Source of the DNA: JAGXLC01 sp964461045
Lineage (GTDB): Bacteria; Bacteroidota; Bacteroidia; Bacteroidales; UBA12077
Length of the DNA: 7,594 bases
Direction: 5' to 3'
Assembly (NCBI GenBank): GCA_964461045.1
Contig: CAYWSJ010000124.1
Span: 1 to 7,594, forward strand
Shown here: piece by piece, positions 1 to 7,206 of the stretch
How the letters are laid out: each line of letters starts with the position of its first letter
How positions within the stretch are numbered: position 1 is the stretch's first letter
The notes under the pieces: model-generated
What the model saw: only the letters and a program-made list of their open reading frames with translations
Databases searched by the model: none
What the model was told of the DNA's origin: nothing
Translations under genes and position numbers: made by a program

Positions 1-101
1 AGTTATTTCGTTATGATCGAAACGACATCTTCGGATATGGTTCCCGGGATCCATTGATTAAATTGAACATAAGGCTGTATTTCAAATGTTTACCGAAATA
101 A
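1..101 (+). CDS. C-terminal fragment of a plus-strand protein, possibly outer-membrane (partial)
   Basis: The third plus-strand frame is open from the window edge to a TAA at 99-101, giving 33 residues with no start in view, so the gene would begin left of the window. The tail reads like a surface-protein end: a Gly/Tyr-containing turn (FGYGSRDP) followed by an alternating strand (LIKLNIRLYF) and a short KCLPK tail. Alternation with a late aromatic residue is typical of the last strand of an outer-membrane beta-barrel, although barrels usually end exactly on the aromatic. The stop lies two bases from the stop of the converging minus-strand gene, a neat boundary that favours a real gene. The family cannot be named from so short a piece. 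A chance open frame of 33 codons is the main alternative. Confidence 0.45.
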   Translation, partial: LFRYDRNDIFGYGSRDPLIKLNIRLYFKCLPK

Positions 102-108
102 ATTTATT
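97..108. repeat. AT-only perfect palindrome spanning two convergent stop codons
   Basis: AATAAATTTATT is a perfect 12-base palindrome. It contains the TAA of the plus-strand fragment (99-101) and the complement of the TAA of the minus-strand gene (104-106). It has no GC stem and no loop, so it is not a convincing intrinsic terminator. The symmetry partly follows from two facing TAA stops in AT-rich DNA. No other terminator-like hairpin was found at this convergent junction. Confidence 0.3.
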
Positions 109-2362
109 CCCTTTTATTTGTAAATTCTTCCCCTACGTAAAAATATTCCCGTTTCAGGACCGGTTCACCTTCCCTGGTAAATCCAAAAATTTCCATTTCA
201 TACCAGGAATTGTCGTCTGGTGTAAGAAATTCAATGTGTGCTTTTTTATCTGAAGAGATATCAATATCAGGATTCCAGTATAAAGTATTTCTGAAATAAG
301 GAATATGGTCAGGAATTTGTTTGTTCCAGCTCAGGAAATTACCTGAGGTATCATATAATGGATATTCAATTCTTGTGCTGTATTCCGGCATATTTTCAAC
401 CGGAAAGTTGCCCTTTTTTGTGTAGAGAGCTACCAAACCCTGGAAAGTTTTTTCTTTCATCAAAAAGGGCTTTCTGACAATTTCTATGGAATTACAGAGC
501 TGTGGTTTTATTTGTTTTATATAATTACTTGTTTTAAAGAATACTCCATCAAGGAAAAATGCAGGAGCTCCGTTCAATAGCCTGTTATCTTCACTGATCA
601 CCCTGAATTTATCATTTCGCCCCACCAAATTCACTGATGATATTACCTCATAGAAATATTCTGTTATTGAATCGAGAGGCACAAAGTCATCAAAACTCAC
701 TGTTTCATCGGGGGCACCATAAAAACTATAATTCAGCCATAAAGGTTTTGAATTTTCATTCTGAAGTCCCGGGGCACTGATTGTTTGTCTGTATCTTTTT
801 ACAATTTTGCTGTTAAAGTAAAGTTCCTTTAAGTGTGGTTTGAGTTCAGTAAGATATTGGTTTAAATCAACATTTTCTGAATTATTGTAATTATTAAGAT
901 ATTTGTTATTCAATTGAAAAACAACTTTTTTGCGGGCATCCAAAGCACTTATAACTATATCTTTTTTATGTTTATCCGGGAAAACATTAAAGTTAAAATT
1001 TCCCTGTTCATCTGTTTTGGTAACTTTCACCCTTGATACAGAGCCTGGGAAAGAAAGAACGATTTGCTTTTTCTTTAAAGGATTACCTGCATTATCAGAA
1101 GCAAAACCACCAATTAATATTCCCCTGTCTTCAAAACCAGCAGAAGAAGACAACATTTCTCCTGATTCATCACGGTTCCAAAACAGAACTTGTTCATTTA
1201 ACTGACTAAAACTCATTTCGCCGGAAGATAAAATCCCTGTATTATTATAAAATGAAACCTTCTCTCCGGGCTTATTTGTTTTTGTTATTGAAACTGAAAC
1301 ATTTCCATTGTCAAGAGCATCTGAAGCCCCAGTGAAATCAAGGACCATATCAACTTTTTCTCTATTTGAATAATGGTTTTTAATTCCTTTAACCTGCAGA
1401 AATTCACTTGTAGTTTTATCAACAATTACAGGTCTTTCCCAGACTATACTTCCATTTTCATCTTTTACAGCTAAATAATTTAATCCAAACAGGAGCTTCT
1501 CTTTGAAAATCCTTACTATGTTTTGTCCATTGTCATATCGACCCAAAACCTGTCCGGTTTTCAAATTACAAATTTCATAATTCTTGTTATTTGCTTTAGA
1601 TAAAGAAGTCCGCCTTATTTTAATATAGCTTTCATCCTCTGTTTCAAGAGTAAAAACTGTTTCACCTGTTTTAACTTCAGGCAGTTTTTTCTGGATTGTC
1701 TCTCCCTGATAAAAAATTTCAAGCCTGTAATTTTTCTCTTTCTCAGGGATAAAGCTAATTTCGGGATATATTCCAGAAAATGAAGTATCCTTAAGCGTAC
1801 TGTCGTTATTATCCAGTAAATTTACCTTTAGAGAATCTTTTCCACAACAACTCTGATCCAGCACAATAGAGTTTTTCAAACCACTGTATAAGAATTTGTT
1901 TTGCAATGCCAGGTCAAATTTTCCATCTATTTTTGAAGAATCCTTAAAATTTTGATTATTCGGATTGTAAATAATCAGGTTGGTATATATCTCCTGCTGC
2001 TTAAATTCGGTCTTCATCCCATGAGTATAATGAAAAACAGAATAAGTACCTGATGCAAGGTTTTCAGGAATATTTAAGCTCCCCCTTCCTACTCCATCTT
2101 TAAGAAGTATTTTTTTTCTTTTTACCACATGCCCTGAGGGGCCTATAAGCTCAATATAGGCAAGCTGACTTTTCCCTGAAAATCTTTTCTTAGTTTGATC
2201 AATACAGTACAATTTGAACCAGATTATTTCACCTGGCATATAAATTTCCCTGTCTGTATGAATAAATATTTTTTCTGTAAAAGTATTTTCATCTTTTTTA
2301 ATTTGTCCTGTGACATGAAGGACTAAAATTAAAGCCAAAAGTGTTGTACTAATTTTTCTCAT
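104..2362 (-). CDS. Secreted MG2-like / degenerate TonB-plug protein with A2M-like C-terminus
   Basis: Large exported protein, 752 residues from the ATG at 2362. A TTG 12 bases upstream (2374) is in frame, but the ATG directly precedes a good signal peptide (MRKISTTLLALILVLHVTGQ), so I prefer it. Residues about 31-130 resemble the MG2 domain of alpha-2-macroglobulins: KIFIHTDREIYMPGEIIWFK, then a strand-rich stretch with PENLASGTYSV. Residues about 415-485 look like a carboxypeptidase-regulatory/Ig fold (ILIGGFASDNAGNPL, then TDEQGNFNF). Residues about 596-651 resemble part of a TonB-receptor plug (APAFFLDGVFF, IEIVRKPF, VALYTKKG), but no beta-barrel follows. Residues about 688-734 resemble the A2M segment (FRNTLYWNPDI, then AHIEFLTPDDNSWYEMEI). 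There is no thioester CGEQ motif. It is last in the operon, about 67 bases after the DUF4249 gene. Such proteins are known in Bacteroidota, usually of unknown function. A binding or structural role in the envelope is inference. Confidence 0.85.
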   Translation of the reverse strand: MRKISTTLLALILVLHVTGQIKKDENTFTEKIFIHTDREIYMPGEIIWFKLYCIDQTKKRFSGKSQLAYIELIGPSGHVVKRKKILLKDGVGRGSLNIPENLASGTYSVFHYTHGMKTEFKQQEIYTNLIIYNPNNQNFKDSSKIDGKFDLALQNKFLYSGLKNSIVLDQSCCGKDSLKVNLLDNNDSTLKDTSFSGIYPEISFIPEKEKNYRLEIFYQGETIQKKLPEVKTGETVFTLETEDESYIKIRRTSLSKANNKNYEICNLKTGQVLGRYDNGQNIVRIFKEKLLFGLNYLAVKDENGSIVWERPVIVDKTTSEFLQVKGIKNHYSNREKVDMVLDFTGASDALDNGNVSVSITKTNKPGEKVSFYNNTGILSSGEMSFSQLNEQVLFWNRDESGEMLSSSAGFEDRGILIGGFASDNAGNPLKKKQIVLSFPGSVSRVKVTKTDEQGNFNFNVFPDKHKKDIVISALDARKKVVFQLNNKYLNNYNNSENVDLNQYLTELKPHLKELYFNSKIVKRYRQTISAPGLQNENSKPLWLNYSFYGAPDETVSFDDFVPLDSITEYFYEVISSVNLVGRNDKFRVISEDNRLLNGAPAFFLDGVFFKTSNYIKQIKPQLCNSIEIVRKPFLMKEKTFQGLVALYTKKGNFPVENMPEYSTRIEYPLYDTSGNFLSWNKQIPDHIPYFRNTLYWNPDIDISSDKKAHIEFLTPDDNSWYEMEIFGFTREGEPVLKREYFYVGEEFTNKRE

Positions 2363-2429
2363 TTCTATTTTCAATATTACAGGATTTAAACGCTCCCGAA
2401 TTATGTCAGATTATCTAAGGATTACTTAC

Positions 2430-3575
2430 TTAATCATATTCCCAGAATGAAGGTTTCTCATCTGTTGTAGAAAACACACTGCAATCGATACACATCTGTT
2501 TATAAGTATAAGCCACATTCATTAAAGGACACATCCCTGGGTCTTCCCAAACAATAAAAGCTTCACCATAATGACCACTTTCATAAAATGCCGGTTTGCT
2601 CATTATTTGTAATTCACAATCGCAGTAATCATAATAATATGTAAACTCAACCCCCAAAACCGGAGATTTAAAATATATTCTTTTCTTGTCTACGCTCATA
2701 GCATCAAAATACCCAAAGACTTTTTCTTCTTCACCATCACAGGAATATATGTTGCTTTGGGGATTATAAGGCACATTATCGAAAATACTCCCATTCTCCA
2801 AAGAACTCTCCCTCACCATTTTCCAGAATTTAAAGCTCGATTTGTTTATAGAATATTGATAAATAAGCGCACTATATCCAACAAAAGGTTCATAGTCTTT
2901 TTCTGTAAAATGTATGACCGGGTATTGCGTCAGTTTATTAGAAGTAAAGTCACTAGATTTCTCAATCAGAACATCATCATTATAGTCAATATTCCAGCAA
3001 GGCTCAAAACCAAATGTATCTGAAGGCCATTTTGGATATATTTTCCACGTTTCTTCATAATCCCATTTCAGATAATAGTCTTTTTCAGCTGACCATTCTT
3101 TTGTATCTATGTTAATATCAATTCCATCAATCATTTTTCCTTCTTCAAAAGAGAATGACTCTTTATAGGTCAGATATAGACTGTCAATTTCCGGCACCGG
3201 GTTTAAAGTAACCGGATCAGATTCATATTTTTTACCGTCTGCAGTGTTAATGTGAAGCGTATAGTCACGTCCTACAACTCCCTGTATACCAGTTTCAGAA
3301 GTTTCGTATACGCCGGGTGAAGTTTCTGTAAGAATTTCTGAATTGCCATAGTTATCTGAAATTCTCACCAACGCTTCCTGTTCTTTTTTAATTTTATCCG
3401 AGTTCACCGGAACCGTTCTGGACAGATTAATTGTATACGGACCAGGTTCACTGGTAATATAACCTTCCACTACAAGTATATCCTGGTAGTCTTGTATATC
3501 GTGTTCAAATGGTTCAACACACTTGCTGAATAAGCCGGAAATAAAAAGAAATAATATAATGAACTTTGTCTTCAT
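2430..3575 (-). CDS. DUF4249 family outer-membrane lipoprotein
   Basis: The 381-residue product matches the DUF4249 family pattern. It has a short signal peptide and a Cys followed by VEPF, then an N-terminal beta-rich part (ILVVEGYIT, YTINLSRT, GRDYTLHINTADGKKYESD, VPEIDSLYL). A middle segment carries the typical FWKMVRESS, GSIFDNVP and VFGYFDAMSV blocks, and the C-terminus ends in CIDCS with KPSFW. DUF4249 proteins are commonly encoded next to TonB-dependent receptors and are thought to be envelope-attached accessories; no biochemical role can be read here. The start ATG lies 6 bases after the receptor stop, pointing to co-transcription. The lipobox is unusual: residues 16-19 are F-S-K-C, with Lys where Gly, Ala or Ser is normal. 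Seven further Cys (193, 279, 318, 320, 349, 362, 365) suggest disulfides or a metal site. The family call is firm; lipidation is likely rather than certain. Confidence 0.9.
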   Translation of the reverse strand: MKTKFIILFLFISGLFSKCVEPFEHDIQDYQDILVVEGYITSEPGPYTINLSRTVPVNSDKIKKEQEALVRISDNYGNSEILTETSPGVYETSETGIQGVVGRDYTLHINTADGKKYESDPVTLNPVPEIDSLYLTYKESFSFEEGKMIDGIDINIDTKEWSAEKDYYLKWDYEETWKIYPKWPSDTFGFEPCWNIDYNDDVLIEKSSDFTSNKLTQYPVIHFTEKDYEPFVGYSALIYQYSINKSSFKFWKMVRESSLENGSIFDNVPYNPQSNIYSCDGEEEKVFGYFDAMSVDKKRIYFKSPVLGVEFTYYYDYCDCELQIMSKPAFYESGHYGEAFIVWEDPGMCPLMNVAYTYKQMCIDCSVFSTTDEKPSFWEYD

Positions 3576-3581
3576 ATGACA

Positions 3582-6317
3582 TTAAAATTTAAACTTATAA
3601 GTAAGTGTTGGAATGGGTTCACCAAAGATCGACATTTTATAACCCTGGAAACCATTCTGATTTTTTCTGTAATATATTGAATATGGATTTTTTCTTCCTG
3701 TGATATTATAAACTGACAACGACCACTCGCTGCTAAACAGTTTATTTTTCTTCAGACTGCCTTTATATGTAAGAGATAAATCATACCTGAAATAAAAGGG
3801 TATTCTGTATTCGTTTCTTTCCGAATAGATCAGGATATCAGTTTGGGTATTTACTGTTGAGATCTGGGCAACCGGAAGGGTAATTGGTACACCGGAACTA
3901 AAATTAATTACATTAGATAAAACCAGTCGCCGTGTAGGTTCCACATTAATAACCATAGACAGGTTATGCGGTTTGTCAAAGCTTGCCGGATAATATTCTC
4001 CGTTGTTAATTGTCTTTTCGGGAATTTTGCTCTCAGATTTAATAAAAGCGCGTGAAAAAGTATAAGCTATCCAGCCTGAAATCCGCCCTCTATTTTTCTG
4101 AAGCATTAATTCAAGACCGTATGACTGACTTGTTCCGTTTACTATTTCTGTTTCAGGATGTGGATTAAGTTCAAACTGGCTCCCATCAATAAAATCTTTA
4201 ATATTTCTTATATGCTTATAATATATATCTGCAGAAGCTGCATATTTCCCTCTTTTGAAATCAACAGTATATCCAAGACTAAGATGGTCCCCTACCTGTG
4301 GTGGAATATTCTTATTTGACAGTTGCCAGGAATCTACGGGCGATGAAGCCTGCGTGTTAGTAAGCAAATGTATATACTGTCTGTTATGGTCGTATCCAAA
4401 ATTAAGATATTGATTGTTAACCAACTCATAACTTGAGGAGATCCTGAATTCAGGCCCTCCGTCAAAATAGGCTATCTCATTAGAACCATAAGAAATTGTG
4501 TCCTGTATGTAGTCCATATGAGTTAATCCATCCTGAAATTTGAAATAGTCTTCCTCTCCTAACAGTGCATATAATGAATATCGTATTCCTACATCTACTG
4601 TCAGTCTTGAAGATAATGTTATCTTATCTCCAATGTAAAAGGCGCCTCTCAGGGCCTTATCTTCAGGCAAAGAAACAGGCTTAACCAAAGAGATATCATC
4701 TGCTTTCTCTTTGCTCCAGGGTTTTATTTCATTGCTGACAAAATTAACCCCGGCCAGGAGTTCATGAAAATCATTGTACTTATGTTTAAAATTTGTGCTG
4801 AATTTAAAATCTTTAATATTCTGTCTTAATTGCAATGCAAGATATTTCCCAGGGATTTCTTCACGGGTTGTACTATATTCTGTAAAGCCAAGCGTTGAAT
4901 GTACGGAAGTATTTCTGTTAAACTGGTAATTAAAATTTATCGATCCTATCTGATTGCTAAAAATAAAGGTAGAATCCTGGTGCAAAGAAAAATCATCATG
5001 GCTTTTATAGAAAAAACCGGTGACAGACATTTTATCATGGTCCCGGTAGGATAACTTTACCTGGTAATCAGAAAAATTCAGGCTGCTGTTGGTCAATTCC
5101 CTGGTCTCAAATAATCCCATGACCCAATTAGAGTAAGTTTTTCTGAATCCCCCGGAAAAAGTCAATTTATTTTTGATAATAGGTCCTTCTGCAGCAACCT
5201 TGGCACTAACAGGGCTGATCCCCCCATTCATTGATAGTTCTTTGGGATCACCCTTATTAAGCTTAATATTATAAACAGATGAAATCCTCCCACCATACTC
5301 CAGGGGCATACCTGCTTTATAAAATTCAGCATTATCTATCAGTGCAGAATTGATGGCAGGAAAAAAACCAAAAAAATGGGAATTTGAATAAGAATGCATC
5401 CCTTCGACAAGTACCAGGTTCTGGTCACTCTTCCCTCCTCTTACGTTAAACCGCATATCCCCTTCTCCTGCCGACTGAATTCCCGGAAGAAGCAAAGAAT
5501 GTTTAATGATATCCACTTCACCCATAAAAGAAGGAAATTCTGAGATCTCTTTTGCCTCGAGTTTCTCAAAACCGATTTGCCTTCTTTCCTTCTTAACAGA
5601 TTCAGCAGTTACATAAACCTCACCAAGATCTGTAGGCTTCTGCACGAGTGTAACATCCAGTTTGCCATTGGAGTAAAGCTGAACTTTTCTTACTGTTGAC
5701 TTCATACCCAGATAAGAAAATTTAAGCACATGATATCCAACAGGCAACTCAATCCTGTAATTACCATCTGCATCCGTAGTAGTCCCTTTTCCACTCCCTT
5801 CAATAAAAACAGAAGCCCCAATAAGCTCCTGACCCGAAGTCAGCTCTTTAATCTGCCCCTCTAACACTATAGTTTCTTTTTGCGTACCAGGTGTTCCAAT
5901 TTGATGAATCCTTTTTTCTTCTTTTTGGATCATCTCCAGTCTATCTTCCTGTAACGCTTGATCTTCCTGTTCTGAATCCTCTAAATCTGTTTCTTCCTGA
6001 ATATTTGCAGATATTTTACTTCCCCTGGTTAAAAAAACTTTTTTCTCCTTATAGATTGTAAAAAACATACCTGTATTTCGAAAAACAGCTTCCAAAACCG
6101 ATTCGAGATCTTTTTCATTGCTGACTTTATTTAGCTCTATATCGCGCAGCCAACCTTCTCGATAATAAAAGGTTACATCATATTGTTTTTCAATATTTTC
6201 CAGTATGGATAAATTTTCCTTCAGATGATCCTGTCCAATTTCTTTGGATTCACAAATATTGGGGATAAAGAAACCAAACAAGACTATGATAATTGTTATT
6301 CTAATAATTTTTTTCAT
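3582..6317 (-). CDS. TonB-dependent outer-membrane receptor with STN and carboxypeptidase-regulatory-like domains
   Basis: A full-length 911-residue receptor. A signal peptide covers about residues 1-24. An STN-like domain at about 30-98 (ENIEKQYDVTFYYREGWL, LESVLEAVFRNTGMFFTIY) is the type that talks to anti-sigma factors in FecA-like systems. A highly acidic, Gln-rich linker follows at about 105-138. A carboxypeptidase-regulatory-like Ig fold spans about 150-226 (VLEGQI, LIGASVFIEGSGKGTTTDAD, GNYRIELPVG, YLGM). LGEVYVTAE at 231-239 sits where Bacteroidota receptors carry a TonB-box-like segment. The plug runs about 250-350 (LLPGIQSAGEGDMRFNVRGG, NLVLVEGM, FFGFFPAIN, YKAGMPLEYGGRISSVYNI). 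The remainder is a beta-barrel ending LTYKFKF with the terminal Phe expected for outer-membrane insertion. Its ATG directly abuts the stop of the upstream small gene. It should import a ligand across the outer membrane using TonB-ExbBD energy; the substrate is not evident. The plug resembles the receptor class found next to DUF4249 genes rather than SusC of glycan loci. Confidence 0.95.
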   Translation of the reverse strand: MKKIIRITIIIVLFGFFIPNICESKEIGQDHLKENLSILENIEKQYDVTFYYREGWLRDIELNKVSNEKDLESVLEAVFRNTGMFFTIYKEKKVFLTRGSKISANIQEETDLEDSEQEDQALQEDRLEMIQKEEKRIHQIGTPGTQKETIVLEGQIKELTSGQELIGASVFIEGSGKGTTTDADGNYRIELPVGYHVLKFSYLGMKSTVRKVQLYSNGKLDVTLVQKPTDLGEVYVTAESVKKERRQIGFEKLEAKEISEFPSFMGEVDIIKHSLLLPGIQSAGEGDMRFNVRGGKSDQNLVLVEGMHSYSNSHFFGFFPAINSALIDNAEFYKAGMPLEYGGRISSVYNIKLNKGDPKELSMNGGISPVSAKVAAEGPIIKNKLTFSGGFRKTYSNWVMGLFETRELTNSSLNFSDYQVKLSYRDHDKMSVTGFFYKSHDDFSLHQDSTFIFSNQIGSINFNYQFNRNTSVHSTLGFTEYSTTREEIPGKYLALQLRQNIKDFKFSTNFKHKYNDFHELLAGVNFVSNEIKPWSKEKADDISLVKPVSLPEDKALRGAFYIGDKITLSSRLTVDVGIRYSLYALLGEEDYFKFQDGLTHMDYIQDTISYGSNEIAYFDGGPEFRISSSYELVNNQYLNFGYDHNRQYIHLLTNTQASSPVDSWQLSNKNIPPQVGDHLSLGYTVDFKRGKYAASADIYYKHIRNIKDFIDGSQFELNPHPETEIVNGTSQSYGLELMLQKNRGRISGWIAYTFSRAFIKSESKIPEKTINNGEYYPASFDKPHNLSMVINVEPTRRLVLSNVINFSSGVPITLPVAQISTVNTQTDILIYSERNEYRIPFYFRYDLSLTYKGSLKKNKLFSSEWSLSVYNITGRKNPYSIYYRKNQNGFQGYKMSIFGEPIPTLTYKFKF

Positions 6318-7022
6318 TTAATTAACGGGTGTTTTCAATTCCTCATAATACTTAATCAGAGTTATTATATGATCAATTCTTGATAAACGTAACCTTAATT
6401 TATTAGAACGGATATATTCTTTCATTTTTTCTCTTTCATCATCCAATGCTTTTAGGAGTGTTCTCCGGTTTCTTACGGGAAATAATTCATCTTCCTTAAT
6501 CAGATAATATTTTTCCTGTATTTCAAATTCAGAATTTGAACCGTATGGATCTTTTTCATATTCCTTTATAACACTGCTGAAAAATTTTAATTGCCCATCA
6601 TGATGCATACTAAACAAAATTGGTTTCTCCGGCAGTTTATCACGATAAGCCAGTAAGTGCCTGAATACATATTCTATCCCGTTATTTTTTAAACTCCAGC
6701 TTTTTATATAGGAAGGATTTAAACAAATATACCTGGGCAGTTTAGGATCAATTTCCTGGAACAAGACTAATTCCTGTTGATAAACATCATAAAAAATATG
6801 TACATTTTTATAACTGTTTCCTTTATAAACCAAATCACTTTTAATTGGCTTGTCGTATATAAAAAAGGGATGTTGGTTTTGTCCAAAATATTGAAACTGG
6901 TAAAGAGGACCATACATTAGGTCATCATAATCATAATTGGCTTTTACAGGAGTTTCCTGTGATAAAAGCCTGGGGCTTAGTGTGCTGATTAACAATAAGG
7001 TGCAAATAAAATAATATTTCAT
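6318..7022 (-). CDS. Small secreted protein of unknown function, first gene of the operon
   Basis: The 234-residue product starts with a signal peptide (MKYYFICTLLLISTLSPRLLSQ) with likely cleavage near LLSQ/E. There is no lipobox Cys and no later membrane segment, so it is probably periplasmic or surface-released. The centre (about 30-180) is rich in aromatics and short strands: DLMYGPLYQFQYFG, HPFFIYD, LVYKGNSYKNVHIFYDVYQQ, then KYYLIKEDELFPV. The C-terminal part (about 183-230) is strongly basic and helical (RNRRTLLKALDDEREKMKEY, LRLRLSRIDHIITLIKYYEE), possibly a coiled-coil or docking helix. I recognise no named family. Its TAA directly abuts the ATG of the receptor gene, implying translational coupling and a shared role. 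A candidate TAnnTTTG promoter box lies about 30 bases upstream of the start, so it is probably the promoter-proximal gene. An accessory to the receptor is the best inference, but unproven. Confidence 0.8.
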   Translation of the reverse strand: MKYYFICTLLLISTLSPRLLSQETPVKANYDYDDLMYGPLYQFQYFGQNQHPFFIYDKPIKSDLVYKGNSYKNVHIFYDVYQQELVLFQEIDPKLPRYICLNPSYIKSWSLKNNGIEYVFRHLLAYRDKLPEKPILFSMHHDGQLKFFSSVIKEYEKDPYGSNSEFEIQEKYYLIKEDELFPVRNRRTLLKALDDEREKMKEYIRSNKLRLRLSRIDHIITLIKYYEELKTPVN

Positions 7023-7051
7023 GTTAAAATATCTGTTTAATATTGATCTTC

Positions 7052-7059
7052 CAAAATTA
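7052..7059 (-). promoter_or_regulatory. Candidate Bacteroidota -7 box for the four-gene operon
   Basis: On the minus strand this reads TAATTTTG, a full match to the TAnnTTTG -7 consensus of the Bacteroidota primary sigma factor. It is the only exact match to this pattern on the minus strand within the gap. Transcription would begin near 7045, leaving a leader of about 23 bases before the ATG at 7022. No clear TTTG/TTG -33 box lies at the expected distance (around 7078-7083), so the promoter may be weak or activator-dependent. In AT-rich DNA such a match can also occur by chance. Confidence 0.4.
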
Positions 7060-7095
7060 AAACAATTCTTATTATAGATTATAAATACATTATGA

Positions 7096-7113
7096 CGTTT
7101 AAAAGATTAAACG
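7096..7113. promoter_or_regulatory. Perfect inverted repeat, possible activator site upstream of the operon promoter
   Basis: CGTTTAA-AAGA-TTAAACG has perfect 7-base arms around a 4-base centre. It lies about 50-68 bases upstream of the transcription start inferred for the minus-strand operon, where dimeric activators often bind. No T-tract follows on either strand, so a terminator is unlikely. The role is inferred from position and symmetry only. Confidence 0.3.
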
Positions 7114-7206
7114 GGTTTCTTCAATTTTCTGCTGTAAAACATACAAAGTCTTTTTATTCTTTAAATGTAAATGCCTTACATTCAGAGAAAAAATGAATAA
7201 CATAAA

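Noticed and set aside
43..52. Overlapping SmaI and BamHI sites (CCCGGGATCC) resembling a vector polylinker
   Set aside because: The flanking bases do not match a common polylinker and the open plus-strand frame continues through it (G-S-R-D-P), so it is probably chance.
11..70. Minus-strand mini-frame of 19 codons (MFNLINGSRE...) downstream of the operon
   Set aside because: Too short, no family signal, and it overlaps the more convincing plus-strand C-terminal fragment.
930..1205. Plus-strand open frame of 91 codons
   Set aside because: It lies entirely antisense within the MG2/plug gene, has no recognisable domain and no promoter, and is explained by the coding strand opposite.
2363..2374. 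TTG start giving a product four residues longer for the MG2/plug gene
   Set aside because: The ATG at 2362 is a standard start placed directly before the signal peptide; the extra residues (MKIE) would put acidic charge ahead of the Arg/Lys n-region.
2376..2383. TAATATTG, a near match to the -7 box, just before the MG2/plug gene on the minus strand
   Set aside because: It has one mismatch, no -33 partner, and would leave almost no leader; the gene is better explained as part of the operon.
2757..3023. Plus-strand open frame of 88 codons
   Set aside because: It lies antisense inside the DUF4249 gene, whose family motifs run straight through this region; the product has no recognisable features.
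5361..5377. A-rich runs that could signal a slippage frameshift in the receptor
   Set aside because: They encode the conserved plug segment FFGFFP in frame, and the reading frame is intact on both sides.
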